Positions 22,851 to 34,489 of a DNA stretch of 64,000 bases are shown here, in pieces; position 1 is the stretch's first letter, and the number at the start of each line of letters is the position of its first letter. Origin of the DNA: Shinisaurus crocodilurus. Taxonomy: Eukaryota > Chordata > Lepidosauria > Squamata > Shinisauridae. The position numbers and the translations under genes were made by a program. The notes under the pieces were generated by a model. It was given only the letters and a program-made list of their open reading frames with translations. It was not told the origin of the DNA and made no database searches. The stretch is from NCBI GenBank assembly GCA_021292165.1, contig CM037877.1:83235691-83299690 (forward strand), written 5' to 3'.

Positions 22851-23624
22851 AGAAGCCCTTCCATCCATAGAAGGAAGATGCTGAATCCAAGACGTAGGCA
22901 CAACATTGCACACAACTGCCCCCAAACTTTGATAAAAGTTTGCCCCCAAACTTTGATAAAAGGCTGAACAAAATCTTTTTTTTTTTTTTTTAAGGCAACT
23001 TATCACTCACTGGTGGTTCCAGAATCCTGGCCATCTGAGAGAGAAAAAATTAATTGCAACTTCGAATAAGTTGCAGCGACAGCGAAGGGATACAATTTCT
23101 GCAAAGCTCTCAGATGGAGCCAGATTGGTTGGTGGCCATGTGATGTGCTGTCTGTGACTACTTGTCAGCTTGTGCAATCTGAGGACATGGAGGAGATGTC
23201 TGGAGAGGAAAGACCTACTAAGTGCACTTTTGCCCCTTGTCCATCCTTGCTGATCAGGCCTGCTAGAAAGAGGCTAGCAATAAAATCACTTTTGGTTTGA
23301 TTTTATTTTTCTGGGAATATTGTTTAGCCGTCTTGAATATCTACAACAGAAAGGTAGGTTATAAATTCTAGTAATAAAGAAAGAAAGCAGGCCACGATTT
23401 AGGTCTGAGATCTGGTTCTAATGTCATGCTTCAGCATGAAAAATGTGAAATCAGAATGGTCTCTAAGCAGGAGCAGAATGCTTTGCTTTGCCTCACTGAA
23501 CACCAGCAAGTATCCTCTGCCTATCTGTGATTAGGGAGCGCGGTAAGTTGAAAAGCAGGGCTCCCAAACAAGCTTGAGCAGGGTTGTCAGACTGAACTGT
23601 GGAGAACATTAAGAACCAAACCAT

Positions 23625-23790
23625 CCGTCCGTCCAGCCCAGTATTGTTGACACCGTCTGGCAGCAATGGCTCTTCAGGGTTTCAGGCAGGAGTTTTTCCC
23701 AGCCCTAGCTGGAGATGTTAAGGATTGAACCAGGGACCTTTCACATGCAGACCATGTGTTTTCCCACTGAGCCATGGCTCCAGCCCTACG
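23625..23790 (-). mobile_element. tRNA-derived SINE, reverse orientation
   Basis: On the minus strand it reads GGCTCAGTGGGAAAACACAT, GGTTCAATCC (B box) and CATCTCCAGCTAGGGCTGGG, matching the SINE at 25350. Confidence 0.8.
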
Positions 23791-23802
23791 AAGCCCTACG
23801 AA

Positions 23803-24014
23803 ACCTCTCTCTCAGTGCACAACGCCTAACAAAAATGCAGCCTAAGCACGTTTTCAAGCTCAGTCAGTCAGTCCTTCCACAGAAGCCCTTAATGTTCAGT
23901 GACAGGTTGTTTGCTCAAAAATGTAGGCAATGAACCTCACTAATGTAGTGGCTATTTTCAGCAAATTTTCACACCTGCACACCACCAGCAGAGACACCTG
24001 CAGGCAACTGGATG
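23803..24014 (+). repeat. Direct duplication, left copy
   Basis: This ~210-bp sequence beginning CTCTCTCTCAGTGCACAAC is repeated with few differences at 25049-25253. Both carry GCAGCCTAAGCACGTTTTCA and end GGCAACTGGATGGCTC. Confidence 0.9.
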
Positions 24015-24334
24015 GCTCACTGGTTTCCCAGCGAGTCTCCCATCTGGGTTGGGTACTACACAAGCCTGACGCTGCTTGACTTCTGAGGTGAGATGGGATT
24101 GGGTTCTTTCAGACTGATATGGGTACATTTATCAAATAGGAAATGAGGTAGCTACACTGCTTGGACCTTCCCATGGTCCTTTTGCCCTCCTCTGGCTGCA
24201 GTAGGATACCTGCAAATGTGTCTCCTAGTAGTGAAATGCCCCCCCTCTCAATTGCGTCACCCAAATTCTCAGGTTGTGAAATGGGTGGTGGTAATTTCAG
24301 TGATGGGGGGAGGCAGTCATGGTCCTAGGCAGCA

Positions 24335-24530
24335 GTGGCTGGTGGCTCCAACATCAGTGGGGCAGTGTATCTACTCCGGGTTGTAGTCTGAACTTACATG
24401 GAACTATCCATGGTGCTGAGGCTATCCCCAAAATAGGTTGGGCAAAATAGATAGCTTCTTTAAAGTTCAGGCTGAAACCCAGATGATGTCACCACCCCAC
24501 TGACATCAGAGCCACCAGTCACTGCTGGTT
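24335..24530. mobile_element. Palindromic element with GTGGCTCCAACATCAGTGGG arms
   Basis: The left arm (GGTGGCTCCAACATCAGTGG ... TAGTCTGAACTT) is inverted at the right as AAAGTTCAGGCTGAAACCC ... GACATCAGAGCCACCAG. A half copy occurs at about 44070-44203. Confidence 0.65.
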
Positions 24531-25048
24531 ACAAGTAATTTGTGCAACCATTGAGATAATTTGCTAGTAGTGATACAAAGGGGTAGATGTAGCCAGCCTT
24601 TGGTGAGAAATGCAGAGAGATCGCTAATTTTCCTAGCAGGTTTTGGTGATGCAGTGATGAGGAAAGCACCACTGGTTGAATTTCTGCCTGTCGTGAAGCT
24701 TTTAGAAGCACGGGAGACCTGCCAGAGGGCAGGGTGGGTGAGATGTGGAAGTGCCCAGACAGAAATGTGCACGCTAACATCTAATACGGTGAAGAAAGAA
24801 TGAATAGCCTTAGAGACAGAATATTAAACCGTGACCAGAAAAGCACTGCTTGACAGATAGGGTTGAACGTTGCATGGATACACCCTAATCAAAACAATCA
24901 CTCAGCCATGAAGTAAGAGTTCCCTGATGAATCTCAAGCAGGCTGTGAGCAATTGTGAAGCAAACCACCACAACCGGGAACTATCAGAAGGAATGCAGGT
25001 AATTGGCAGGTACATCAGACTGCACCTATGCTTCTTACCACGCCACTT

Positions 25049-25253
25049 CTCTCTCAGTGGACAACACCTAACAAAAATGCAGCCTAAGCACGTTTTCAAG
25101 CTCAGTCAGTCAGTCCTTCCACAGAAGCCCTTAATGTTCAGTGACAGGTTGTTTGCTCAAACCATGGCAATGAACCTCACTAATGAAATGGGCATTTTCA
25201 GCAAATTTTCACACCTGCACACCAGCAGCAGACACCTGCAGGCAACTGGATGG
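25049..25253 (+). repeat. Direct duplication, right copy
   Basis: This is nearly identical to 23803-24014, differing by a few substitutions and small indels, about 1.04 kb further on. I found no TG...CA ends or flanking duplications that would make it an LTR pair. Confidence 0.9.
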
Positions 25254-25349
25254 CTCTTGTTTGCCTCTGCCCAGGAATGGATTGAGAGGGTGGCCTTGGG
25301 CAGACCAGGTGGGGATCAGGAGCAACGCATCTTACTGGACTGCCCAAGG

Positions 25350-25535
25350 AGGGCCCAGGAATCAGTGGTAGAGCACCTGCTTTGTGTGCAGAAGGTCCCA
25401 GGTTCAATCCCCGGCATCTCCAAGTAGGGCAGGAAAACCTCCTGGCTGAAGCTGTGGAGAGCCACTGCCAGTTAGTATTGACAATACTGGCCAAGATGGA
25501 CCAATGGTCTCACTCAATCTAAGACAGCTTCCTAT
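25350..25535 (+). mobile_element. tRNA-derived SINE
   Basis: It contains AGTGGTAGAGCACCTGC (A box), GGTTCAATCC (B box) and CCCCGGCATCTCC, then the body GACAATACTGGCCAAGATGG and the end AAGACAGCTTCCTATG. It is a SINE, not a functional tRNA gene. Confidence 0.85.
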
Positions 25536-26244
25536 GCTCCCCTTACATGCCTTCCTGGTCTCGCTCCCACTGGTGCAATTCACTTGAATTTTATGCATTT
25601 CCTCAAGCACATGATTGTTTAACTGGGCCAGGCCAACAAGACATTTTGCCACCTGAGACAGAACAACAAATGTTGTCCCAAATGTTGTCCCTGAGAATGA
25701 GTGCTGAGAGGAACAGAAAACTGGGGACAGGGGAATGGAATAGAGTGTCCTGGAAAAGGGCATGGCTGGCTTGTTGGAACCTTTTGTCGCAGGTCCCACT
25801 AGTAGAACAATTATTTCTTAATGGCTTCTAGAGGCTAATAAGCAGGAAAGGTAAGTGGGTCTTGCTCTTAATCAAGGTAATGAAGTATGGGGGTGAGGAG
25901 AGACACTTTGGACAAGGATATTATTCCGCTCTAAGTGTTTTGCCTGTTTTCCTCCATTACAAACTTCTTTATAACCACAAAAGTATTTTCCTCCAGTGGG
26001 TGGGCACGCAGAAGCGGAGAAGCCATTGGCAGCTGGAAATGAGTGGATGCTTCAGCTCTTCTCGGCATACTCGAGTAGCACTTAGTGACACTGCTAAAAG
26101 GGCTTCCTGCTTAGGCTGTTAATTTCAGTGGGCACGGCTGTGAATTGATCTTCCGTTATGTCTCTTGCATGGCAGGTCTTCTGAGGCTTCCTCTAAGACA
26201 AGCACTCATGCTCATATTTCACTTTAGCCCCTAAACAGAGTGCT

Positions 26245-26605
26245 CCCAGTGCCAGCTCCAGGTTTTTGAGGACACTTGGCCAAGACACCCTCAGTCGGCC
26301 TCCCCCCTCAGTGAGTCTGCCTTCTCACCAACTGCTATTGCTCTTTATCCTCTTTCTCATCATTGCTACCTCTGGTTTGCTTGACAGCCAGTGAGTGAGC
26401 AGGCAGCGGCATTTGCTGCTCCTCCTTCTCACCACCACCATTGTCTGGGCCAGAGCAAGAGGTGGGTGAACCAGCAGGTTGCCATGGTGAGGAGGAAGAG
26501 CAACTCCAGGGTGCTTTTGTCAGCGGGCCCTGCTAGGATGTGGGCCCTTGGCAGGTGCCCAAACATGCCTACTCTTGGCACCAGCCCTGGTTACCACCTT
26601 TTTTC
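26245..26605 (+). repeat. Family G repeat (CAGTGCCAGCTCCAGG ... CACCAGCCCTG)
   Basis: This ~350-bp GC-rich element begins CAGTGCCAGCTCCAGG and ends TTGGCACCAGCCCTG; the ends are imperfect inverted repeats. Other copies are 28970-29345, 38128-39715 (interrupted) and 56594-56957. Confidence 0.75.
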
Positions 26606-27059
26606 TGACAGGGTTCTTCTCCCTTTAACTGCTGAACCTTTTACTGCCATGGTGATATAGTGAGAAGGAAAACTCCACATGCTGACGTTTATTACGCAGG
26701 TATTAAAAGAAAAGAAGACTTACCAGGAAAGAAAGAAAGCTGGCAACTCTTATCTTTTTCTCCAAGGTTGCCATCTGTTTTTGAATAGCCCTGTGCCTTT
26801 AACAACAGCCTTATTATGCACAGAAATGCAGCTTCCCCATGCCAGGAAAAGCTTCACCTGCTAAATTTATGTGTATCCGCATGCTATTAAAGGACAGAAG
26901 CAGGGTTGCAGGGGAGAGGAGGGGGGGAATGTATTTCCCTCCTTTTTTTTTTTTTTGAAAAAACAGAGAAACAGCCAGTGCCAGTTCCATGTTTTGTGGA
27001 CGGGTCGTGGGCAAGGTGCCCTCAGTGGACCCACCTCTAGAGCAGCTGCTTAGCCATCA

Positions 27060-27377
27060 ACAAAAAAATATGAAATGCATCACAAAAAAAGAGGGCACAG
27101 ATGTGCATAACATTTGTATATGTTAATAGATGGTACAGATGCAAATAAATAAATAAATTTAAATAGAAATACAATACAGTTCACCGTAGCAGGGAGGCCT
27201 GTGACCAGGCTGCCTGTATGCCTGTTTGGTCTGCTGTCCAGGTGCTAACCGATGATGGGCAGCTTCAAGGCCCCTGTTGCAGTTCCTTTTAATGGTCCTT
27301 TATCTTTAAACTGGACTTGGGTTAGGCAAGACAACCCTAACTACTGCTCTGTAAAGTAGGGCACCTGGCCACCCTAC
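27060..27377 (+). mobile_element. hAT-like element, family F copy
   Basis: It has AAAAAAGAGGGCACAGATGT, GGCTGCCTGTATGCCTGTTT and the end GCACCTGGCCACCCTAC, in the same order as the copies at 21650 and 32359. Confidence 0.65.
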
Positions 27378-28608
27378 CACCTCCTCCTCAACACTATTGC
27401 CACTGCCCATTTGCTTGGGCCAATTAGACACAGTCTTGCAGAGGGAAAGGGAAAGGTACACATAGGCTGCTGTGCTTAGAGAGGACAGGTGAGCAGATGA
27501 CAACAGCGAGGAGGAGGAGCAGCAGCAGCAGAGACAGGGGCTTCTAGGGATTGGCAGTGGTCCCCCTGCTGTTGTGTGGGCCTAGAAAGGTGCCCAACTA
27601 TGCCTACTCCTGACACCAGCCGTGGAAAGAGCCAGAAACCAAGAGACCAGATCAGTGCAAAAAGAAAAAGAAAAAGAAAAAAATGGGGCTCCTGCACCTT
27701 TAACAGAGACATAGAAAAGGAAATAGGTACACTTCCATGCATGGCCAACACTTACTGGTCACCACCAGCAGCCATTCCAGCAGGCTGTATCGAGGGAGAA
27801 GTGGGGCCATTCCACTAGCCCTGCTGAAAGACTTAATTTTTTCCTCTTCCCTCCCGATTCCTTTTTCCTTGTGTGTCATGTATTTTTAGCTTATATGCCT
27901 GTGGGCAAGGACTGTCTTGTTTTATGCTTATATGTAAGCCACTCTGGGAGCCTTTTTGGTTGAGGAGAGAGATAAAAAAATACTTTCAATAAATAAAATA
28001 AACCTGGATTTTGCCAGGGAATTGAAAATATTATGGAATATCTTCAGAACGCAGCCTATAAATCAGGAGAGGGCAACCTATACCCCTCCAATCAGATGTT
28101 TTTGGGCTCCAGCCAGGATGGTCAATGGTGAAGGACAGGACTCCAACAACATCTGGAGGGCCACAATTTCTGCAACCCGGTTATAGATTCTACCCTATGG
28201 TGATTAGAGATTTTTTAAAAGGTCCCTAACATTAATTTGAGTTGTAAAGATTAAAGCAATCCAAAAGTATGAGAACTAGGGAGACGCATACTGGCTCTCT
28301 TATTCTTAAACATACCGGCCCACTCTTCCTAAAACAGTAACCTTTGGATGTTCATAAAATAAATTATTTATTTTGAAGGTGAGACATTTAATAACAGCTC
28401 CAGACCAGACACTAGGGATATGTATAACAACTGGGAGGCCAAAATGCAAAACCTTGCAGAGATGAGAGCCCATGAAATGAAAGAACCCAGAAACAAGTTA
28501 AATATTTAAAACTTTGAAAATTCTCATTGTTTAAATAAGGCATTGTGCAAATAAATGGAAAGCATCTGTTTAAATTGTATTCATTGCAGCTTGAGGGGGA
28601 ATCATTTG

Positions 28609-28609
<1 letters not shown>

Positions 28610-28636
<27 letters not shown>
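28610..28636. repeat. (AT)n microsatellite
   Basis: About 13 AT units in AT-rich sequence. Confidence 0.9.
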
Positions 28637-28639
<3 letters not shown>

Positions 28640-28969
28640 AAAGCCACACACATCACATGCATGTAATACAAGAATCAGTCTAATGCTTCGCTTATCCATA
28701 CAACTAATCATGTGAAGAAGACAACAGAGTATCGTTCTAGGGGAAACGGTTCTTCACATTACGTTCTACAAGGTGAGCTATTAGGCAGTGGCTCCATTTT
28801 CATTGGTGTGTAGCATTTTGAGGCAACTGTTTCTTAAGTGGTGTTAACACAACCAGAGAGTTCCATTTAACAAATTCGTAACATGTGCAGATTATAGGGT
28901 TGCCAACTGCCCGGTGGGGTGAACAGCTGGTCCTGTTCCAGGGACATTTGTGTCTGTGTGTTTGTGGAA

Positions 28970-29345
28970 GCAGTGCTGGCTCCAGGTTTTTGGGGCACTT
29001 GGACAAGACGCCTTCAATGGGCCCCTCCCTTAGTGAGTCTACCTTCTCACCGCCATTGTCGTGCACTGCTATTGCTCCTCCTCCTCCTCTTTCTCATCGT
29101 TGCTACCACTTGCTTGCCAGACAGAGCGCCAGTGAGCAAGTGGGCAGGAGCATCTTCTCTCCTCCCTCTCACTACCTATGTTGCCTGGGCCAGAGAGGCA
29201 GGTGAACAAGCAGGTAGCGATGACGATGGGGAGGAGGAGCAGGAAGAGGAAGTCCAGGGAGCTCTTGTCAGTGGTATCCTGCTGGAGTGTGGGCCCTTGG
29301 CAAATGTCCAACAGTGCCTACCTTGGGTGCTGGCCCAGATCATCG
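28970..29345 (+). repeat. Family G repeat copy
   Basis: It starts GCAGTGCTGGCTCCAGG and ends TTGGGTGCTGGCCCAGA, with the shared CAATGGGCCCCTCC and CTCTTTCTCATCGTTGC segments. Flanked on the right by a (GT)n run at 29417-29438. Confidence 0.75.
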
Positions 29346-31348
29346 TGTCCTCATAAGTAAACAATATTGGCTGCAAAATTCTTCCCAATGGATTTTTTTT
29401 CTCTTTAGTCTCCACGGTGTGTGTGTGTGTGTGTGTGTGGCGGCGGGGGGGGGGAGTTTTGTGAAAAGTGGCTGGGTAAGAAGGTTTAAACCTCCCAGAC
29501 CCATGTGCAGTGGTCCCAATTGGGATCAGGGCCCTCATGCTTACACTAAAGTAAACAAAATGGTGAGAAGAAGCTGCACACTACATATTTAACATAGTTT
29601 GGCCCCAAGTGGGGACATTAAGACCTGAAGAGTGCACCTCTTTTGAACAGGAACTCCCAAAATCCTCCCCGAACATCATGATAGGAACAGAGTTTAAACA
29701 GGGGAAGTTACCATAAAAGAGGGTTTGTTGTATTCAGTGATGTAGTGGTAAATTTTTAAGTGCAGGAACTCATTGTGACAGACTGTATTAGTCACGCCCC
29801 CAAGGAGAGTCCAAAAATGCAGGCAGCTGTCGATCTACTGTATGTTTCTGTAATATACACAGCAGCATATACACTGTAATATATGCTGATCCTAATAAAT
29901 AGGGTACTGGTACATGACTGCAATTCTATACATAGTTGCCTGGGAAGCAAGCCCCATTTAACTTAGTGCTGCTTACTTCTAACTGCATAGGTTCCATTTG
30001 TGAAATACATTGAGCTCCAACAAAAGATCTCCAGCCAGCTGAAATGCAGCCTTTTAGCTTTTAATGAGAAATACAAAAATCTTGCAAAGAAGTATTGCCA
30101 TTTAAACTGCTAGTGTGAAGCAGGAACTCCACCAAAGAAAAGGAAAGAAATACCTTCTTCCGCTTGATTATTTTCTGCATTCTCTGACTTCCTCTGTCAC
30201 AAACAATAATGAAACTTGAAAGCCCCATTATCACTTCATTTACTTGCCAGAGCAAGGAGGCTCCATCAGTTACCCTGCTGCTCTGGCCCTTGGCAGATGT
30301 CCAACTCTTGCTTTGAAAGATATCCTGGAGCTGCAGTTCCTCTCCACTTCCTCACTGGTTGTAGGTAGTAGTTGGAGCACATGGTTCACCAGGTTATTAA
30401 TGAGGGTGACATTCACACATGTTTATGTGCTGCCTTTCTAGATTAGTCCAAGATCTACCTGGTCCAAAAATGGCCAGACAGATGTCCTTGGAAGTTCACA
30501 TACAACGCATGTGAACCCGATGCTCTGTTTGTCTCCTGCATCTGGTACAGAGTGCATCTGAACATGGGGGTTCCATTTAATGATGGCTAATAGCTATTGA
30601 TACACCCATCTTCCATGAACTTATCAAATCATCTTTTTTGAGCCATCTAAGCCACGTCTATTCACTGATGTTGGTTTGAAGCCTATTGGCCATATCAATA
30701 CAATATCAAAAGAAACAGCTGTGAGTTTAGCCAAGGCAAGTGGAGCTCTGCCCTCTGGTGGTGCTGTGGGTTTATTACGAACGAAAGAGAGGCCTTGTCA
30801 AATCTTTGAGTTGGGTAGAAAAGTTGCTTTTTTAGAAAGGAAACTTTTCATTTCTAATTTGAAATAGAGAATACATTTTTTGAAGTGTTATTTTTGATCT
30901 CTGAACAATCAGCATGAAAAAGGAAAAGGATGGAGAGGAAATAATAAAATTAAAAATATCCAAGGAAATGTTCATGTCAAAACAAAAACAACTTTTTCTT
31001 TCCTTTTCATCTTTAGAACTAACAAAATCTGGAAAAGTTTCTTTACATATATTTAAAAAATTACACAAAAGTTATTTTAGTTGGGGGGGGGAGTTCCTAG
31101 CAAAAACATGATCTGTAATATTTACAGAGAATACACTGTGCATTTCCCCAAATACATTCCACTTTAGTTAACAGAACCTATGGGGATAATCCACCAGGAC
31201 ATTCCCCTGCAAAGGGACACATATTTATACACTGCTCCTATATGAGGCATGTACAAGAGAACTTCCCATTGGATTGTGCAACCCAAGATGTTAGGGAAGA
31301 AACAGCATTGTCATCTGCAAACACTCAAATTCAGAGGAGCCTCTATAC

Positions 31349-31670
31349 CAGGGGTGCAGAACCTCTTTCAGCCCGAGGGCCGAATTCCATTTCGGAGTCA
31401 CTCTCAGGGGCTGCATTCAAGTGGTGGGCAGGGCCAGATGCAAAAGGGGCCTATATTAAAAAAATACTAGCATGGTTCAGCTTAAAGCTCTTACTGCCAG
31501 TAACTGAGCCTTAGGAGAGGCATTTCAACCTTTTAGAATGGAGGGCGGGGGAGGGAACTGCACAAAAGCCAGGAAACCCCCCAGTGATCAGTGGTCGGGG
31601 AAAGGGGGTGGGGCCATCTGCAAAACCCAGGAGGTCTGGACTGGAACCCCAAGAGGGCTGGATGCTGCTC
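31349..31670 (+). mobile_element. hAT-like family A copy, right end truncated
   Basis: It starts CAGGGGTGCAGAACCTCTTT and holds CTCTTACTGCCAGTAACTGA and GCCTTAGGAGAGGCATTTCA. The right end decays near 31670. Confidence 0.75.
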
Positions 31671-32358
31671 TACTTCTTCTCTACATCTCAGTTCAAAGTA
31701 ACATTGACTTAGATCTTAACTCACATTCCCCAAATGGGGCTTCCCCACCTCCTCTTTCCCCACAACCGTCTCCTCTTGTCCCACGCAATGCTTTTCCTGA
31801 CGTTAGGGGAACCCTCTGGAACAGTATGAGATGTGGTGCAGGAGGCTACAGCAGGAGGAAGGAATCCTCAAAACTCAGGAACTCCTTTTGCTCACGCAAC
31901 ACCACCTTCGGATTAAAGCCACTGAAGATAATGGCAGTGCTGTAGTTGTTGTTTTCCCCTATAGAGTTGATTCACATGTATTTGAATCACTAAAATTTGA
32001 ATTTGAATCGCTAAAATATTCTAGCTTTCTACAAATGCTATTAAAAATAAGATAAAACAACAACACTGACCTATTCTTTTCTTTAAATTTTAATGGCATA
32101 GTTTACATCACTGCTTGGCTTGTGGTCATTTAGCTTCTGTAGACTGTACCATTGCAGGGTGCCAAAAATTATATTTTCAGCCACAGCAAGAGTGGGTCCC
32201 TACTCTTTGTGCTCGGTCTCGGTGACATTCAAAGGCCGGGCTGCTTGTATTTATACCTGACTTGATCAGAGACCTGGTACTGTAGAAGTCAATCAGTAGA
32301 AGTCTTGAGTCCTGACCATGTTAGCCCCAAGAAGGGCTTATTATGCTCGGTCTGATCA

Positions 32359-32740
32359 AGGTGGCCAAAAAAGAGGAAATGCATCACCCACAAAGAGGAC
32401 AGAAGAGGACACAGATTTACATAAAATTAGCATCTTCTCATTTATATGTGGATGCACATTTAAAAATAATGACTATCATTTAAATCGGAATACAGTACAT
32501 TTCACCATAGTGGGGAAGATTGTGACCAGGTGACCTGTGCGTTTTCTCAGTCTGCTGTCCAGACAGTCCAAGTACTAACGGTTGATGGGCAACTTCCAGG
32601 CCCCTGTTCTCCCTTCCTTAAAACAAACCTAGGCTGGACAGCCCATCAAGTAGAGGGCACTTTCAAAGAGAGGACTGTCCTCTGACAGTCCTTCGACTAG
32701 AGGATTGTCCTTTGTAAAGTAGGACACATGGCCACCCTAC
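32359..32740 (+). mobile_element. hAT-like element, family F copy
   Basis: The ends GGTGGCCAAAAAAGAGG and GGACACATGGCCACCCTAC are inverted. The internal GAGGACTGTCCTCTGACAGT region appears partly duplicated relative to other copies. Confidence 0.7.
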
Positions 32741-33254
32741 CTGTGATATTCATGCTGGTACCAGCCCTGCATCTCCTTCTGACAGTGAAATATCACACTA
32801 GATACATCCCTTTACAAGTATTTGGAGTCAAGTACTATATAATACACTGGGAAGATTCTCTTGTCAAACAGTTGGAAAGCTTTTGTTATCACTAATTTAG
32901 AGGTGGTCCTGGCATCCTTGGCTGCAAACCTCCAAAGCGTGGATTTCCTGGAGGATGCCCGTTCATGCCATAGCCCCTTGGTGCTGGGGGCCGAGTCACG
33001 GCTATGCGTGGGGGAGGGGCAAGGCCATCCCCGCCTCTGCCGTGGGAAGGGTGGTTTCCATTGGCGACACCAGGCCTTCTTCCTGCTGTTGAGCTGACCG
33101 TTTATTGGACTCGTTCTCTCCTTTTAATTTCTCTGAAACAGATTTATTTATTTATTTATTTATTTATTGAACACAGCACTGATTCTTAAAAGTCAGATTT
33201 GGAGAATGTGAATTCCCAACTGAGGCATTTCCCGCAGGGGGAGCCGTTGCAGCA

Positions 33255-33355
33255 AAAACAACACCGAGTCCTGTGGCACATTAAAGACTAACAAGTTTAC
33301 GATGGCATCATCGGCTTTTGTGGGCCAGAGGCCGCTTCATCGGATGCATGGCGTG
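33255..33355 (+). repeat. Single arm of the TGTGGCACATTAAAGACTAAC fold-back family
   Basis: GAGTCCTGTGGCACATTAAA and GGCCGCTTCATCGGATGCAT match the arms of the fold-back element at 51862-52305. Only one arm is seen here. Confidence 0.65.
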
Positions 33356-34489
33356 TTATCCTAAGTTGGCAGGTGTCAAGGAAGGGGTGGGGGTGGGGAA
33401 GCATGGCCGCACCCTTGGCAAACAACGGGCAATAACGTTTGACTGCAGTTACACACAAAGGAGTGAGAAGAATATCCACAGTTCCATTTTGACACTCCAC
33501 CTTCCTTTTCCCCTCTTCCCCCTGCAGACATTTGTGCTCCCCCAAAAGGCCTCTCCAGTGGGTCAGTGGGTTCTCCTGGCCGGTGCAGAACAGGGCATGG
33601 GATGCGGCTGAGGAAGGGGGGATCACCCCAAAATCGAGGTGTGCTCCACCCAGTTTTGGACTATTCCTCCAGCAGCCTCCCCCTCCTGCCCCCCACGTAC
33701 CATCCCACATTGTTCAGGAATGCCCCGATTCGAGTCCAGAGAGGCTTTTGAGATGGGAACAGGCAGCTAGAGGGGGAGGAGGGGAAGGGAAACTTTCCAG
33801 CTGTAATCTTTCTTCTATTTGTGTATCTCAAACCAATATCACCATCTCTGGAGATGTCTTGCAGTTTTCAAACCACACACACCCCAGGATTCATGACAGG
33901 AATTGATGCTCTGCGCATCATTTACTGCTGGTCCTTGTGGGTCCTCTAATGTGTGGTAGTGTGCCCTTTGTGCCAACAGTTACTCCTTTCCCAAAGTAAG
34001 GCTTTTGGGGTGGGGGGGGAGATGAGGGCCTAGTAGGGAAAGGTGGAACTGTGCTTCACACATTTGTGCTTTCAAACATTTGGCAGGAACATTAGAAAAG
34101 CCCCAGTAGTTGCTGGGGGTGGGTGGGATGGGGGGGGGGGCTCACACAGCACAACTTATTTATTTATATTTGGCACCTGAAATTCTCCTTAGAAGCGGCT
34201 GACGGGGTGGAATCTGGGGTAACTCACCTAACATAGCAGCTGAACGTTAATTGGGCCACCGTGACATCATCTCTTGCACCTTTGGCAGTGGCAGTGATGA
34301 GGTGCCTGGATGGAGTGGAAAGTGGCGGCAAGCAGCAGGATACGGTGGAGCCGCTCCACCTACCCGGAACGCTCTTGTACTGTACATGCCACTTCATATC
34401 CCACTACAGCAGGGTTGGGGGACCTGTGGCCCTCCAGCTGCACCTGTCTGACATCAGCCTGACCAACGGCCACTCCTTCCTCCCCAGGT

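Larger units (their letters stand above)
22575..26244. other. Intergenic, centre-left part
   Basis: It contains a relative of the 15431 element (22575-22850), a reversed SINE (23625-23790), a 210-bp duplication (23803-24014 and 25049-25253), a palindromic element (24335-24530) and a forward SINE (25350-25535). No gene seen; 22860-23620 and 25540-26240 show nothing recognisable. Confidence 0.6.
26245..31348. other. Intergenic, centre part
   Basis: Family G copies (26245-26605, 28970-29345, partial 27470-27630), a hAT-like element (27060-27377), a degenerate hairpin MITE (28065-28185), an (AT)n run (28610-28636), a (GT)n run (29417-29438) and a family D trace (29918-30005) are seen. Nothing is recognised in 30010-31345. 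Confidence 0.6.
31671..34409. other. Intergenic, before the LINE
   Basis: It contains a hAT-like family F copy (32359-32740), a (TTTA)n run (33139-33170) and half of a fold-back repeat (33255-33355). I see nothing in 31675-32350, 32750-33130 or 33360-34400. Confidence 0.6.

Noticed and set aside
23803..25253. LTR pair of a small retrotransposon
   Set aside because: The repeats lack TG...CA ends, no target duplication or primer-binding site was found, and a reversed boundary of a SINE abuts the left copy.
25360..25435. tRNA-like A and B boxes suggesting a tRNA gene
   Set aside because: The sequence continues into the body of a dispersed SINE found at three other sites, and it does not close into a full tRNA cloverleaf.
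29176..29538. Ser- and Cys-rich frames around 29.2-29.5 kb
   Set aside because: They fall in a family G repeat and a (GT)n run, and similar frames appear in the other copies.
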